DNA from: Marivirga arenosa
Lineage (GTDB): Bacteria; Bacteroidota; Bacteroidia; Cytophagales; Cyclobacteriaceae
Direction: 5' to 3'
Assembly: GCF_030503895.2 (NCBI RefSeq)
Contig: NZ_CP129970.2
Coordinates: 2,899,001 to 2,963,000, forward strand
DNA: 64,000 bases
In this document: piece by piece, positions 55,529 to 64,000 of the stretch
Numbering within the stretch: the stretch's first letter is position 1
Layout of the letters: each line of letters opens with the position of its first letter
Program-made: the position numbers and the translations under genes
The notes under the pieces: model-generated
Databases searched by the model: none
What the model was told of the DNA's origin: nothing
The model's input: only the letters and a program-made list of their open reading frames with translations

Positions 55529-55750
55529 ATGATTCAGAAATTCAAAAATTCAGTCTTGGCTTCAGTAGCAGCAGCTGCTATGCTGTTTGTAGTAAGCGTA
55601 AATGCTGAAGCAACAGAAGTATCAACTGTTGATTCTGTAGAAAATTATGAAATTGCTAAATGTACAGTAAAAGATCCCGGTGGTTTTTATGCAACTGGAA
55701 ATTGCCGAGCCGTAATGAAACATTACCAGCAATGGAAATCTATGCAATAA
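55529..55750 (+). CDS. Tiny secreted two-cysteine peptide
   Basis: A 73-residue protein. Residues 1-26 form a signal peptide (MIQKFKNSVLASVAAAAMLF... VNA). The predicted mature chain of 47 residues contains exactly two cysteines, C45 and C59, spaced to form one disulfide around DPGGFYATGN, and ends HYQQWKSMQ. I recognise no family. It has its own strong terminator, so it is a separate transcript from the GLPGLI gene downstream or is made in excess over it. Signal peptide, small size and disulfide suggest a periplasmic or exported peptide; activity is unknown. Confidence 0.65.
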   Translation: MIQKFKNSVLASVAAAAMLFVVSVNAEATEVSTVDSVENYEIAKCTVKDPGGFYATGNCRAVMKHYQQWKSMQ

Positions 55751-55760
55751 ATTAAATTAA

Positions 55761-55788
55761 AATCCAGGCTTCAAAGAGCCTGGGTTTT
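55761..55788 (+). terminator. Intrinsic terminator after the secreted-peptide gene
   Basis: CCAGGCT / AGCCTGG is a perfect 7-bp GC-rich stem with a 6-base loop, extended by flanking A-T and G-T pairs and followed by TTTT on the plus strand. Confidence 0.75.
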
Positions 55789-55832
55789 CTTATTAAATAA
55801 CTCAACTATCGTATGACCTCTAAATATTTGAT

Positions 55833-56615
55833 ATGAAAAGCTTAAAAATGACCCTCCTTTTTATTTTGCTTTATTTTCCGTTCAATTATTTGCTGATAGC
55901 TCAGGAATTTAACGGACTTGCAAAATATAAAGTAAGATTAGCCGAAGATAAGTTCGACTTCGATGCTTCACTTTTCTTTAATGAGAAATTTTCCAAATTT
56001 ATTTATAAAGAAAATGACAAAAAGAAATGGGTTGTTGACTCCGATGATCCTATGGGCCCTATACAAGTAGTCTACACTGATAACCAAGGATATATAGTAT
56101 GGAGATCGATTTTGGACCCTAATATGTATGTAAGAGAATTTTGCGGCTCCGAAAGACCAGAGGTCTATTTGGATCCAATAAAATTTGATTGGACCTTGGT
56201 TAACGAAGAGAAAGAGGTTGCTGGTCTATCCTGTCAAAAAGCTACAACCTCTTTTCGTGGCAGAGAATATACAGTTTGGTATACGACCTCTATACCCATA
56301 AGTGTTGGTCCTTGGAAATTTAATGGATTACCTGGCCTGATTGTAAGTGTAACAGACAATAAAAATGAAGTGCATATTAGATTAGTTGATTTGAATTTAT
56401 CCGCTTCAATAACTGATCTATCTAATCCGTTTCAAAACACTACTATTACTAGAGAGAAATTTATAGAATGCTTAGATTCTGAATATGAAAAATATTACCG
56501 AAGAAATCAGGCGATAATAGCGCAGTTGCAGGCCCAAGCTCAGGCTGACGGAGATGATATAGAGATTTCAGATGGTGGTTTAAGCAAAGAAAGAAAGAGT
56601 ACAGAACTCAACTAG
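55833..56615 (+). CDS. GLPGLI family secreted protein
   Basis: A 260-residue protein with signal peptide (about 1-23, ending LLIAQ) and the name-giving motif GLPGLI at 165-170, inside SIPISVGPWKFNGLPGLIVSV. The region before it (GLSCQKATTSFRGREYTVWYTT) is also typical. The family is confined to Bacteroidota, is periplasmic, and is often encoded beside a TonB-receptor-like protein, as here, where the next gene starts 6 bases after the stop. The C-terminal 40 residues (IAQLQAQAQADGDDIEIS...) are an Ala/Gln/Asp-rich tail. Molecular function unknown. Confidence 0.85.
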   Translation: MKSLKMTLLFILLYFPFNYLLIAQEFNGLAKYKVRLAEDKFDFDASLFFNEKFSKFIYKENDKKKWVVDSDDPMGPIQVVYTDNQGYIVWRSILDPNMYVREFCGSERPEVYLDPIKFDWTLVNEEKEVAGLSCQKATTSFRGREYTVWYTTSIPISVGPWKFNGLPGLIVSVTDNKNEVHIRLVDLNLSASITDLSNPFQNTTITREKFIECLDSEYEKYYRRNQAIIAQLQAQAQADGDDIEISDGGLSKERKSTELN

Positions 56616-56621
56616 CGGACT

Positions 56622-59267
56622 ATGAGGAAGTTCCTGATTATCCAAATGATCATGAATTTGATCATCGTCCTTTCAGTCTTTTCTCAAGAGCCAATATCTG
56701 ATCCTGAAAATACTATTACTTTAAAAGGGCGAGTCCTTTCTGAAGACTCTAGCGCAGTTGATTTTGCTTACGTGATAGCGCAGGAAGTTGTGAGTGGAAA
56801 AGTATGTAATTATACCTTTAGTTCTGATAAAGGATATTTTTCTCTGGATTTGGTCTCAAAAAATGATAGCGTAGTATTGACCTTTTCCAGACTAGGATAT
56901 GTTAAAAAGGAGCTTACGGTACATAGTAATAATGACTCATTATTAGTTGTTCTTTCGATGGATTCATCAAATTTCTTGAAGGAGGTCAAAGTTATACCGG
57001 ATGTAATAACCTCATCTGAGGATAGCGATACAATTTCTTATTTTGCTAATTCCTTCATCGATGGCACTGAAAGTAATGTTGAAGATTTGTTAGAGAAAAT
57101 GCCTGGATTTTCGATAAATAATGAAACAGGTGAAATTAAATATCAGGGTAAAACTATAAAGAAAATTCTCCTTGATGGAGATGATTTGACGGGCACAAAT
57201 TATAAAGTTATAAGTAAAAACTTGTCTGCTGATCTAATAGAAGAAATAGAAGTGCTTAAAAATTTTTCTGATCTAAGATTACTTAAGGGTATTAAAAAGT
57301 CAGAAGATGTAGCAATAAATCTAAAAATAAAAGATGAACTAAAATCACCTTTTTTCGGGAATGCAAAACTTGGAGGTGGTACAAATAGTCGCTACTCGGG
57401 AGATGCTGATATATTATCCTATAATAAAGCCATGAAGCTATACTTTATTGCTTCAGCAAATAATACTGGATATGATTTAGAGAGCTATGATTTGGAAACT
57501 TATATGGATATCAATATGGCGGAATATAAAGGTTTCTTTGGATCTAGTGAAATTTTAGAAGGACGTTTGGAGGCTCCGCCATTTTTTCCAGAGGATAAAT
57601 TTACATTCCACCAAGGTCAATTTTTATCTAATACTATGTTGGTAAATCTATCCGAGCGTTCGAGTCTTAGATCTACTTCAACTTTCTATAATAATGACAT
57701 AAATTTTAATTTTAGAGATTCAATTAACTATCTGATTGATGAGGAAAATTTCTTCATTTTTGAGCAGGAAAGGCTTCAAAATATAAAACCATTAGAATTT
57801 TTTCAGGGTATAGAATATACTTCTCAATTATCCAAAAAAGAAGACCTAAAAGCAAAAATTCAATTTCGAAAAAGTATTGAAGATATTTCTTCCATAAATC
57901 TTAATAGCTTCAATACAATTGAAGATCAGATGTTGGTTCAGAAAGATTTATTGTATTCTAATGTGAGTTATCAACGTCAATTAAATTCTAAATGGGTTTT
58001 TACTACAGAAGTTGAAGGGAATTTTGATAATCTGACTGAGGAAATATCGATACAAAATGATCAACTTGACATCGTAGATTCTTCACTACAACAAAAATCA
58101 AGTCAGGCATTATATAATGTAGGAGCAACCTCATCTTTTATTGGACTACTAAAAAATAACTGGCAAACAAATTTGTCTGTTTCCTTTATTCACTCATCAT
58201 CTCAAATAGACATTGGTGATGGTCAAGATTTTTTCTATCCGAGTTCAGAGCTAACAGTAAATAATTCTTCTGTTGAAACTGAAATCCTTAAGCGGTTTAA
58301 GAACCATAAAGTTTTTTTTAGACCAAAATTCAAAAACTTAAATTATACAAAAGATGGATCAAATTATTCTAATTTTTTGGTAGAACCTCAAATCGGGGCA
58401 GTTTTCAAGGATAAGTTTTTTCAAAATTTAAATGCTGAAATGAAAGTTTTGGGTCATAGAGAATTCAATTTACTAGAGCCTACTCAATTACTATCCACGA
58501 GTTTATTAATTGATAATAGAACTACAGCAACTTATCAAGCTGAGGTCGAAGATTTAGTCAAAAGGGATGTAATAGCTGCTAATATTGCTTTAAGTGATAT
58601 GAATAATACTTTCATCAGCGGAAGTCTTGAGGCTGGATTAGTCAGAGCAGAAAATGAATTATTTAGTAGAATATCCTTTGAAGATGAAATTGTTTCAATC
58701 GAATATTCTCAGGCAGATAATGTTGAGCAATCCTTTTTTTCTTCCTCTTTAGATAAATATTGGCCATCAATTAAAAGTACGTTTAAATTCATTTATGAAT
58801 ATAAAACGAGTAGTACTCCATTGGTAATCGAAGATATTGAAGCCTCTAGTATTCTTTCCCAAAAAGCCTTAAGCTTTACCTCTGGATCATCACTAACCTC
58901 TTCTATTAATTTAAGCTTAGGTGTTAAATACAATTCAATTCTGAATATTTGGGGAGAGCGTGATGTACGAATGACTTACAATAATTATAATTCGAAATTA
59001 AATTTAAAATTTTTGCCTAGAACCTTATTTTCTTTTGAATTTATGTCTTTACATTTTCAAAATCTGCAAGATGGGTTTAATCCAATATTGAATAGTTTAG
59101 TTAGAACTGAATCAGAAAATGGTAAATTTACGTTTGAGCTAAGAGCAAATAACATTCTCAATAACAATAATCTTGCTGTCAACAATATCGAGTTGACTAG
59201 TTTTTCAGCTAATATCTTTCCTTTGATGAATAATTTCTATCTTTTTTCAATTAAATATAGCTTTTGA
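56622..59267 (+). CDS. TonB-receptor-like outer-membrane protein with CarboxypepD_reg-like domain
   Basis: An 881-residue outer-membrane protein. After the signal peptide (about 1-22, ending SVFSQ) comes a CarboxypepD_reg-like beta sandwich (about 32-112: ITLKGRVLSEDSSAVDFAYV, FSRLGYVKKELTV), then a plug-like region (about 120-240: NVEDLLEKMPGFSINNETGEIKYQGKTIKKILLDGDDLTG), then some 600 residues of beta strands ending FYLFSIKYSF with a terminal Phe, the barrel-insertion signal. It should form a gated pore moving a ligand or a protein partner across the outer membrane. It is the partner gene of the GLPGLI protein. Confidence 0.85.
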   Translation: MRKFLIIQMIMNLIIVLSVFSQEPISDPENTITLKGRVLSEDSSAVDFAYVIAQEVVSGKVCNYTFSSDKGYFSLDLVSKNDSVVLTFSRLGYVKKELTVHSNNDSLLVVLSMDSSNFLKEVKVIPDVITSSEDSDTISYFANSFIDGTESNVEDLLEKMPGFSINNETGEIKYQGKTIKKILLDGDDLTGTNYKVISKNLSADLIEEIEVLKNFSDLRLLKGIKKSEDVAINLKIKDELKSPFFGNAKLGGGTNSRYSGDADILSYNKAMKLYFIASANNTGYDLESYDLETYMDINMAEYKGFFGSSEILEGRLEAPPFFPEDKFTFHQGQFLSNTMLVNLSERSSLRSTSTFYNNDINFNFRDSINYLIDEENFFIFEQERLQNIKPLEFFQGIEYTSQLSKKEDLKAKIQFRKSIEDISSINLNSFNTIEDQMLVQKDLLYSNVSYQRQLNSKWVFTTEVEGNFDNLTEEISIQNDQLDIVDSSLQQKSSQALYNVGATSSFIGLLKNNWQTNLSVSFIHSSSQIDIGDGQDFFYPSSELTVNNSSVETEILKRFKNHKVFFRPKFKNLNYTKDGSNYSNFLVEPQIGAVFKDKFFQNLNAEMKVLGHREFNLLEPTQLLSTSLLIDNRTTATYQAEVEDLVKRDVIAANIALSDMNNTFISGSLEAGLVRAENELFSRISFEDEIVSIEYSQADNVEQSFFSSSLDKYWPSIKSTFKFIYEYKTSSTPLVIEDIEASSILSQKALSFTSGSSLTSSINLSLGVKYNSILNIWGERDVRMTYNNYNSKLNLKFLPRTLFSFEFMSLHFQNLQDGFNPILNSLVRTESENGKFTFELRANNILNNNNLAVNNIELTSFSANIFPLMNNFYLFSIKYSF

Positions 59268-59379
59268 AATAATCTTTGATCCAAAAAATGGGTTTAATTG
59301 AGTCCATTTAGATTATATATATGGGCTAGTATCAATTTAGTTAATTTATATTATGAAGGCTATGATGCTTGCTAGCTTA

Positions 59380-61371
59380 TTATAGGTTAGGTAGAGATAA
59401 AGTAAAGGTTGTACCTTTTCCATAGGTACTTATGAAGGTTATGGTTCCACTTAATTGCTCTACTAAAGTTTTCACTATTGATAAGCCTAAGCCAGTACTG
59501 CTTTCTCCAGCAGTTGGCTTATTACTCATTTTTTGAAATTTCTGGAATAATTTATCCTTTTCTTCCTCTCTAATCCCAATTCCTTGATCCTCAATCTCGA
59601 TTTTAATATCACTATTTTTATTAGAAACTTTAATGAAAATTGATTTATTATGGTGGGTAAATTTTATGGCATTAGAAACCAGATTATTCATGATGCGATG
59701 AAGTTTTTTCACATCTGTCTTAAACTTTTTTGCCTCAGTTGATATATCACATATTAGATTCACTTTTTTTAGACGTGCATTATCCTCATGTAAATGAATT
59801 ACTTCCTCAAAAAAATAATCAATATTGATCTCTTCAATTTCTAAATCAGGTTGACTTTCAATTTTATATAATTGAAGTAAGTCTTCAATTAACTGAAGAC
59901 CTTGTTGGTTAGATTTTTGAAGTTTACTAATATAATTTTCTACTTGAGGATTTAATGAATCATCCATTTTAATAAGGTTGATCAAGCCATTATTATTATT
60001 TAAAGGTGACTTTAAATCATGAGCTAAAACGTGAGTTAAACCATTTTTTTCATCATTTATTCGCTTCAATTCTTCATTTTTTTGAATCAAATCAGAATTT
60101 TTTGTATTTAATTCTTCAGTTCTTTCATTCACCGTTTTTTCTAAAAGGGAATTGTAGGATTTTAATTCTTCACTGAGCTCTAAGTTTTTCACATAGGTAT
60201 TGTTTTGACGATTTGCTAAGATTATAACATGACTAAAGAGATAAAAGAAAACACCCAATGCAAAAACAGTTTCACTCACTAGTTGAGAGTGATGAATTAA
60301 GATTTCTACCATGGTAGCTGCAAAAAGTAGTAAGAAGCCGATTAATGCGATTAGGATTTCTTTATTCTTTCCACAACAAGCTTTTAATAGAAAATATAAT
60401 ATTCCAAATGATACTATAACGGTTATTGTCTGCATAATCGGTACTAAGAAAGAGGAATAGTAAATCGGAGAAAAAACCGTAATTACTGAAGCAACAATAC
60501 CTACCACATATGTAATGCTTGATAACTTATTAGGGATATTTTCAGGGAATAAATAGTAAATAAAGCGAACTGTAAATGCTAATAATAAATAGAAACTGAT
60601 AAGTTCTACTCGAGTGCTCAACCACCATGGGAAATGCAAATATTCTATTAAAATATATTCATTTACGCTTAAGGTTCTCAGGATTGTAAATAAACATACT
60701 AATATGAAGTATGTATTCATTTTGCTGCGTGTTCTGAAAAGATTGGCACCTAAATGATATAGTCCCATAAAGAATATAGATCCAATTAGGAAAAAAGCTA
60801 GTACAATATTTTGACCTTTCTCCTCAATTAAGTTAATGTAGCTGCTAATTTTTGGAGCCATGGTCATACCGCCTTTTCTGTAATGGTAATTAGATACTTG
60901 AATGATAATTTCCAATGTATCTGCTTTAGGAAGCGGATAAATTTTGGTTTGATAATTAGATTCTGCCTCTTCTTTTGATTTACCTACCTTGCCAACTCCA
61001 CCTAATACAATATCATTAACTATAATTTTATAATTAGTACTGATTATATTACCATTTATGGCTAATTGATTTACATTTTGATCAGGAATTACTTTAGTGT
61101 AGTAGGTGGCAAAACCGGTGGAAGGAAAATCTATTCCTTTTTGATCAATATTTGACCAGCTATGTGGAATACCAACATATATTGCTGAATCGATATTAGC
61201 CATTTGTTTTGCCGATAATAATTTTCCAAATTCAATTTGCCAATTTCCAGTTAATGAAATAACATTTTCATTCAATTTGGAATCTCTTAAATCAAAAACA
61301 GCATTCTGTGCTATCAATGAAAAAGATAGAATGAATGTTAGAATAAAAATGGAAAAAAACCTATTGGCCAT
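59380..61371 (-). CDS. 7TMR-DISM sensor histidine kinase
   Basis: A signal peptide (about 1-21) leads to a periplasmic jelly-roll domain (7TMR-DISMED2-like, about 25-185; SLTGNWQIEFGKL, YVGIPHSWSN). Seven membrane helices follow (about 190-390), then a coiled coil (about 400-440) and a kinase core with H451 (LAHDLKSPLNNN), N box (NNLVSNAIKF), G1 (DQGIGIR) and G2 (STGLGLSIVK). DISM receptors bind sugars or other small ligands. No response regulator is adjacent. A good promoter match lies 36 bases upstream. Confidence 0.88.
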   Translation of the reverse strand: MANRFFSIFILTFILSFSLIAQNAVFDLRDSKLNENVISLTGNWQIEFGKLLSAKQMANIDSAIYVGIPHSWSNIDQKGIDFPSTGFATYYTKVIPDQNVNQLAINGNIISTNYKIIVNDIVLGGVGKVGKSKEEAESNYQTKIYPLPKADTLEIIIQVSNYHYRKGGMTMAPKISSYINLIEEKGQNIVLAFFLIGSIFFMGLYHLGANLFRTRSKMNTYFILVCLFTILRTLSVNEYILIEYLHFPWWLSTRVELISFYLLLAFTVRFIYYLFPENIPNKLSSITYVVGIVASVITVFSPIYYSSFLVPIMQTITVIVSFGILYFLLKACCGKNKEILIALIGFLLLFAATMVEILIHHSQLVSETVFALGVFFYLFSHVIILANRQNNTYVKNLELSEELKSYNSLLEKTVNERTEELNTKNSDLIQKNEELKRINDEKNGLTHVLAHDLKSPLNNNNGLINLIKMDDSLNPQVENYISKLQKSNQQGLQLIEDLLQLYKIESQPDLEIEEINIDYFFEEVIHLHEDNARLKKVNLICDISTEAKKFKTDVKKLHRIMNNLVSNAIKFTHHNKSIFIKVSNKNSDIKIEIEDQGIGIREEEKDKLFQKFQKMSNKPTAGESSTGLGLSIVKTLVEQLSGTITFISTYGKGTTFTLSLPNL

Positions 61372-61796
61372 GCTATATCTTATTACTAAGTAAATTTACC
61401 TAAATGCAAAATTACTTATTGAAACAGAGAATCAAGATCACATTTTAGGACAAACAGTACAAGATAAAGAAATAGTCCAATATTGCTGATATAATGGTGA
61501 ATAGCTTAAATTATTGTAAGTATAAATAAATCATGTATGCATATATTATAGATTAATACAATATATTTTTATTTAAAACCAATGATTTATTAGATGAGCC
61601 TTTATTATATCATAATAGGGGAGATGTTTTAATATAGAATGGTATTAGTAAGTTGAATAAAAAAATTGGTTAAAATCATCCAAAAGCCTTTGAAATATTA
61701 TGCATACATAATAAAAATCACTTCAAACTAAATTTTTAAACTTAGATAAGTTATAATTTGAGTTCAGGGTTATTGTAATTTTAGCCTGTTTATATA
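61372..61796. other. Intergenic region upstream of the 7TMR kinase gene
   Basis: 425 very AT-rich bases between the kinase start and the cysH stop, both minus-strand. It contains the kinase promoter and two inverted copies of a 10-base word (TGTATGCATA at 61534-61543, TATGCATACA at 61699-61708). No credible gene or terminator was found. Confidence 0.5.
61407..61435 (-). promoter_or_regulatory. Promoter for the 7TMR kinase gene
   Basis: On the minus strand, TTG (61435-61433), an 18-base spacer and TAATTTTG (61414-61407) match the Bacteroidota consensus. A start near 61401 leaves a leader of about 30 bases. Confidence 0.55.
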
Positions 61797-62453
61797 TTAT
61801 TTAATCAGGTCAGTGTGTAAACCACATTCAGTTTTATTCATGCCATACCATCTGCTTTCTCTTTCCTGCATATCAAGATCAAACTTTCTGGTGCAAGGCT
61901 CACACCCAATGCTGAAATATCCTTTTGCTTCTAAAGGGTGATTAGGTAAATGATTTGCTTTGCGATAATCATGGATCATTTTAGAATTCCAATCTAACAT
62001 TGGATGTAAACGAGTACTTCCATGTGGGGCAGCTTGTTCAACTTTCATGGAGGAACGTGTTTTACTTTGATCAGCTCTTACCCCATTAATCCAAATGTCA
62101 TGCTTCATTAAAATGGCATCCATTGGTTGTGTTTTGTTTAAATAGCAGCAATAATCCGGATCAGAAGTGAAAAACATTTTTCCATCAGCATCCCTTTGCA
62201 TGTTCTTAGGAGTAAGTGGTTTCAAATCGACTAGATTAGTAAGCCCAAAATCATTCATGATTTTATCACGAAAAGCCACTGTTTCAGGAAAATGATAGCC
62301 GGTGTTGATAAAGTAAACTGGAATATCAGCATCAATTTCACTTAGCATATGTAATAATACTAAGCTATGTGATTGAAAAGAAGATGTTGTGAAATATTTC
62401 TTCCCATCTTTCTGAAATTGGTTGAGTTTTTTATCCAGTTCTTTAAAAGTCAT
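61797..62453 (-). CDS. cysH: Assimilatory adenylyl-sulfate (APS) reductase
   Basis: PAPS-reductase-family enzyme that reduces activated sulfate to sulfite. The catalytic cysteine is C210 in the C-terminal KTECGLH motif. Two extra cysteine pairs, C102-C103 (DYCCYLNK) and C184/C187 (IGCEPCTRKF), are the ligands of the [4Fe-4S] cluster that marks the APS-using form, in contrast to the cluster-free PAPS enzyme of E. coli. The signature SFQSHSLVLLHML near 25-37 is the substrate loop. The 218-residue length fits. It lies 80 bases after metG. Confidence 0.9.
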   Translation of the reverse strand: MTFKELDKKLNQFQKDGKKYFTTSSFQSHSLVLLHMLSEIDADIPVYFINTGYHFPETVAFRDKIMNDFGLTNLVDLKPLTPKNMQRDADGKMFFTSDPDYCCYLNKTQPMDAILMKHDIWINGVRADQSKTRSSMKVEQAAPHGSTRLHPMLDWNSKMIHDYRKANHLPNHPLEAKGYFSIGCEPCTRKFDLDMQERESRWYGMNKTECGLHTDLIK

Positions 62454-62533
62454 GTTTAAGTATTTGGTTGTAAGTAGTAGGTTGTAAGTATAAACTTATA
62501 TCTATGGACTTAAAACCTACTACTATTTAAACT

Positions 62534-64000
62534 TTACGATATCGTACTTCCAGGATTCACTTTATTTCCTGGTTGCACAAACTGCAAATTTCCTTCTGCA
62601 TCTTCGGCCATTAACACCATACCTTCAGAAACTTCTCCCATCATAGGGCGTGGTGCTAAGTTTACCAATACAGTTACTTGCTTTCCTTCTACTTCTTCAG
62701 GAGTAAAATGTTTTGCAATACCGCTTAAAATGGTTCTTGTATCTAAGCCAGTGTCAATAGTTAGTTTTAAAAGTTTGTTAGATTTTTTAATCTTTTCTGC
62801 CTTTACTACAGTGCCAACACGCATATCCATTTTCATGAAATCATCAAATTTGATTTCATCTTTTATTGGAGCTACTTCTATATCCTTATCAGTCATTTTA
62901 TTTTCTTTTTTGGAGTTTTCAAGTTTTTGAACTTGCTTTTCAACTACCTCATCTTCTATCTTTTCAAAAAGTAATTCTGCTTTATTGATCGTGTGATTTG
63001 CTTCCAATAAATCAATACTACCTGCTAAATCCCAGGCAAAAGCTTCGATATTAAGCATTTTCCTCAATTTTTCAGCAGTGAAGGGTAAAAATGGTTCACA
63101 CACTATACTTAGATTAGCCGCAATCTGTAGGGCAATATTCATGATGGTTTTTACACGCTCAGGATTTTCCTTTTGTAGCTTCCAAGGTTCAGTTTCCGCT
63201 AAATATTTATTTCCTAGTCTGGCAAATTCCATCATTGCACTTAAAGCCTCTCTGAATTTGTAGTTTGTTATCTTTTCTTCAATAACATCAGGGAAACTTT
63301 TCAATTCATTTATCACCTCATGATCGTAATCAAAAAGTTCATTTCTTGCAGGTACTTTACCTTCGTAGTATTTGTGTGTAAGGACTACTGCACGGTTGAT
63401 GAAGTTTCCAAAAATCCCTACTAGCTCACTGTTATTTCTTGTTTGGAAATCTTTCCAAGTGAATTCATTGTCTTTGGTTTCTGGTAGTGTTGCGGCTAAT
63501 GCATAACGTAAAACATCTTCCTTGCCCGGGAATTCTTCAATGTATTCATGAAGCCAAACCGCCCAGTTTCTACTAGTTGAAAGTTTATCTCCTTCGAGAT
63601 TTAAGAATTCATTCGCAGGGACATTTTCAGGAAGAATATAGTCTCCGTGCGCATGTAGAATGACTGGAAATATTATACAATGGAATACAATATTATCTTT
63701 TCCTATGAAATGGATTAAAGTAGAATTGTCTTCTGGGTTTTCCTGTTTTTTCCAGTATTTCTCCCAATCAGTTCCATTTTCTTCTGCCCACTGTTGTGTT
63801 GAAGAAATATATCCTATTGGAGCATCCAACCAAACATATAGCTTTTTACCTTCAGCACCTTTTAAGGGAACATCAACACCCCAATCTAAATCTCTGGTCA
63901 TTGCTCTTGGCCTCAAACCTTCTTTCAACCATGAACTGCATTGACCATAAACATTAGGTTTCCATTTTCCTTTTTTACCCTCAATCAACCATTTTTCCAT
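62534..64000 (-). CDS. metG: Methionine-tRNA ligase, C-terminal part (truncated by window edge)
   Basis: The frame runs off the window end and 488 codons are visible; the Met at the edge is internal, so the true start lies outside. Recognisable parts are the end of the catalytic domain ([22 protein letters not shown]), the signature loop [19 protein letters not shown], which takes the place of KMSKS and is a form used in this lineage, the helical anticodon-binding domain (about 170-310), a Lys/Glu linker, and a C-terminal EMAP/Trbp111 tRNA-binding domain ([46 protein letters not shown]). It charges initiator and elongator tRNA-Met. Confidence 0.93.
   Translation of the reverse strand: MEKWLIEGKKGKWKPNVYGQCSSWLKEGLRPRAMTRDLDWGVDVPLKGAEGKKLYVWLDAPIGYISSTQQWAEENGTDWEKYWKKQENPEDNSTLIHFIGKDNIVFHCIIFPVILHAHGDYILPENVPANEFLNLEGDKLSTSRNWAVWLHEYIEEFPGKEDVLRYALAATLPETKDNEFTWKDFQTRNNSELVGIFGNFINRAVVLTHKYYEGKVPARNELFDYDHEVINELKSFPDVIEEKITNYKFREALSAMMEFARLGNKYLAETEPWKLQKENPERVKTIMNIALQIAANLSIVCEPFLPFTAEKLRKMLNIEAFAWDLAGSIDLLEANHTINKAELLFEKIEDEVVEKQVQKLENSKKENKMTDKDIEVAPIKDEIKFDDFMKMDMRVGTVVKAEKIKKSNKLLKLTIDTGLDTRTILSGIAKHFTPEEVEGKQVTVLVNLAPRPMMGEVSEGMVLMAEDAEGNLQFVQPGNKVNPGSTIS

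Noticed and set aside
1-64000. CRISPR arrays, tRNA or rRNA genes, insertion sequences, prophage or restriction-modification loci
   Set aside because: No spaced repeats, cloverleaf genes, transposase or integrase reading frames, phage structural genes or methyltransferase-nuclease pairs were found; the HNH protein is a widespread stand-alone family.

Overview
This 64 kb stretch is a chromosomal segment of an AT-rich member of the Bacteroidota, most likely of the order Cytophagales (Marivirga/Fulvivirga-like). The genus is an inference; the phylum is well supported. The support comes from candidate promoters of the Bacteroidota TTG-N17..19-TAnnTTTG type, an IspG with the long internal insertion, a type III glutamine synthetase, and families largely confined to the phylum (GLPGLI, DUF5916, DUF2279, DUF2027-Smr, SusC/TonB-style proteins with a CarboxypepD_reg-like domain). 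I see no tRNA, rRNA, insertion sequence, prophage or CRISPR array. One structured RNA, the class A RNase P RNA, is present.

Layout. 1-5.6 kb: the start of an unknown secreted protein, homogentisate dioxygenase and a CtpA-type protease on the minus strand, then a hemerythrin-RuvX-deformylase run and a secreted TPR protein. 5.6-12.2 kb: a hotdog protein, FAD oxidoreductase, NhaC antiporter and 3'-5' exonuclease, then ispG with two small genes. 12.2-24 kb: envelope genes (OmpA-PD40, SGNH hydrolase plus lipoprotein, ICMT-like methyltransferase, DsrE, DUF5916), a multi-PAS histidine kinase, folA, a fructosamine-kinase-like gene and a small secreted protein. 24-32 kb: AGCS amino-acid symporter, a run starting with a degenerate retropepsin-like protein and ending in truA, a pirin-cysE-cysM operon, and a voltage-gated K+ channel with a zinc ribbon. 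32-38.4 kb: two histidine kinases, a 43-residue lipoprotein, a sigma-54 activator without a DNA-binding domain, and rnpB. 38.4-50.1 kb: Smr, DUF2279, photolyase and tamB on the minus strand, with tsaD-thioesterase-smpB-NlpC/P60-HNH divergent from them. 50.1-64 kb: glutamine synthetase III, mtaB, an epimerase, a cassette with an orphan HTH, a tiny two-cysteine secreted peptide, GLPGLI and a TonB-receptor-like barrel, a 7TMR-DISM kinase, cysH, and the C-terminal part of metG.

Functional links. TsaD makes t6A37 and MtaB converts it to ms2t6A37. CysH (iron-sulfur APS-reductase type), CysE and CysM are three parts of sulfate-to-cysteine assimilation. Four histidine kinases lie in 42 kb but only one receiver protein is encoded, and it ends after its AAA+ domain.

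The best candidate for an under-described system is the 55.1-59.3 kb cassette. Next come the degenerate aspartic-protease-like secreted protein at 26.1 kb, the HTH-less sigma-54 activator and the zinc-ribbon K+ channel. Most of the rest is ordinary core genome. Many convergent neighbours have abutting or overlapping stop codons.
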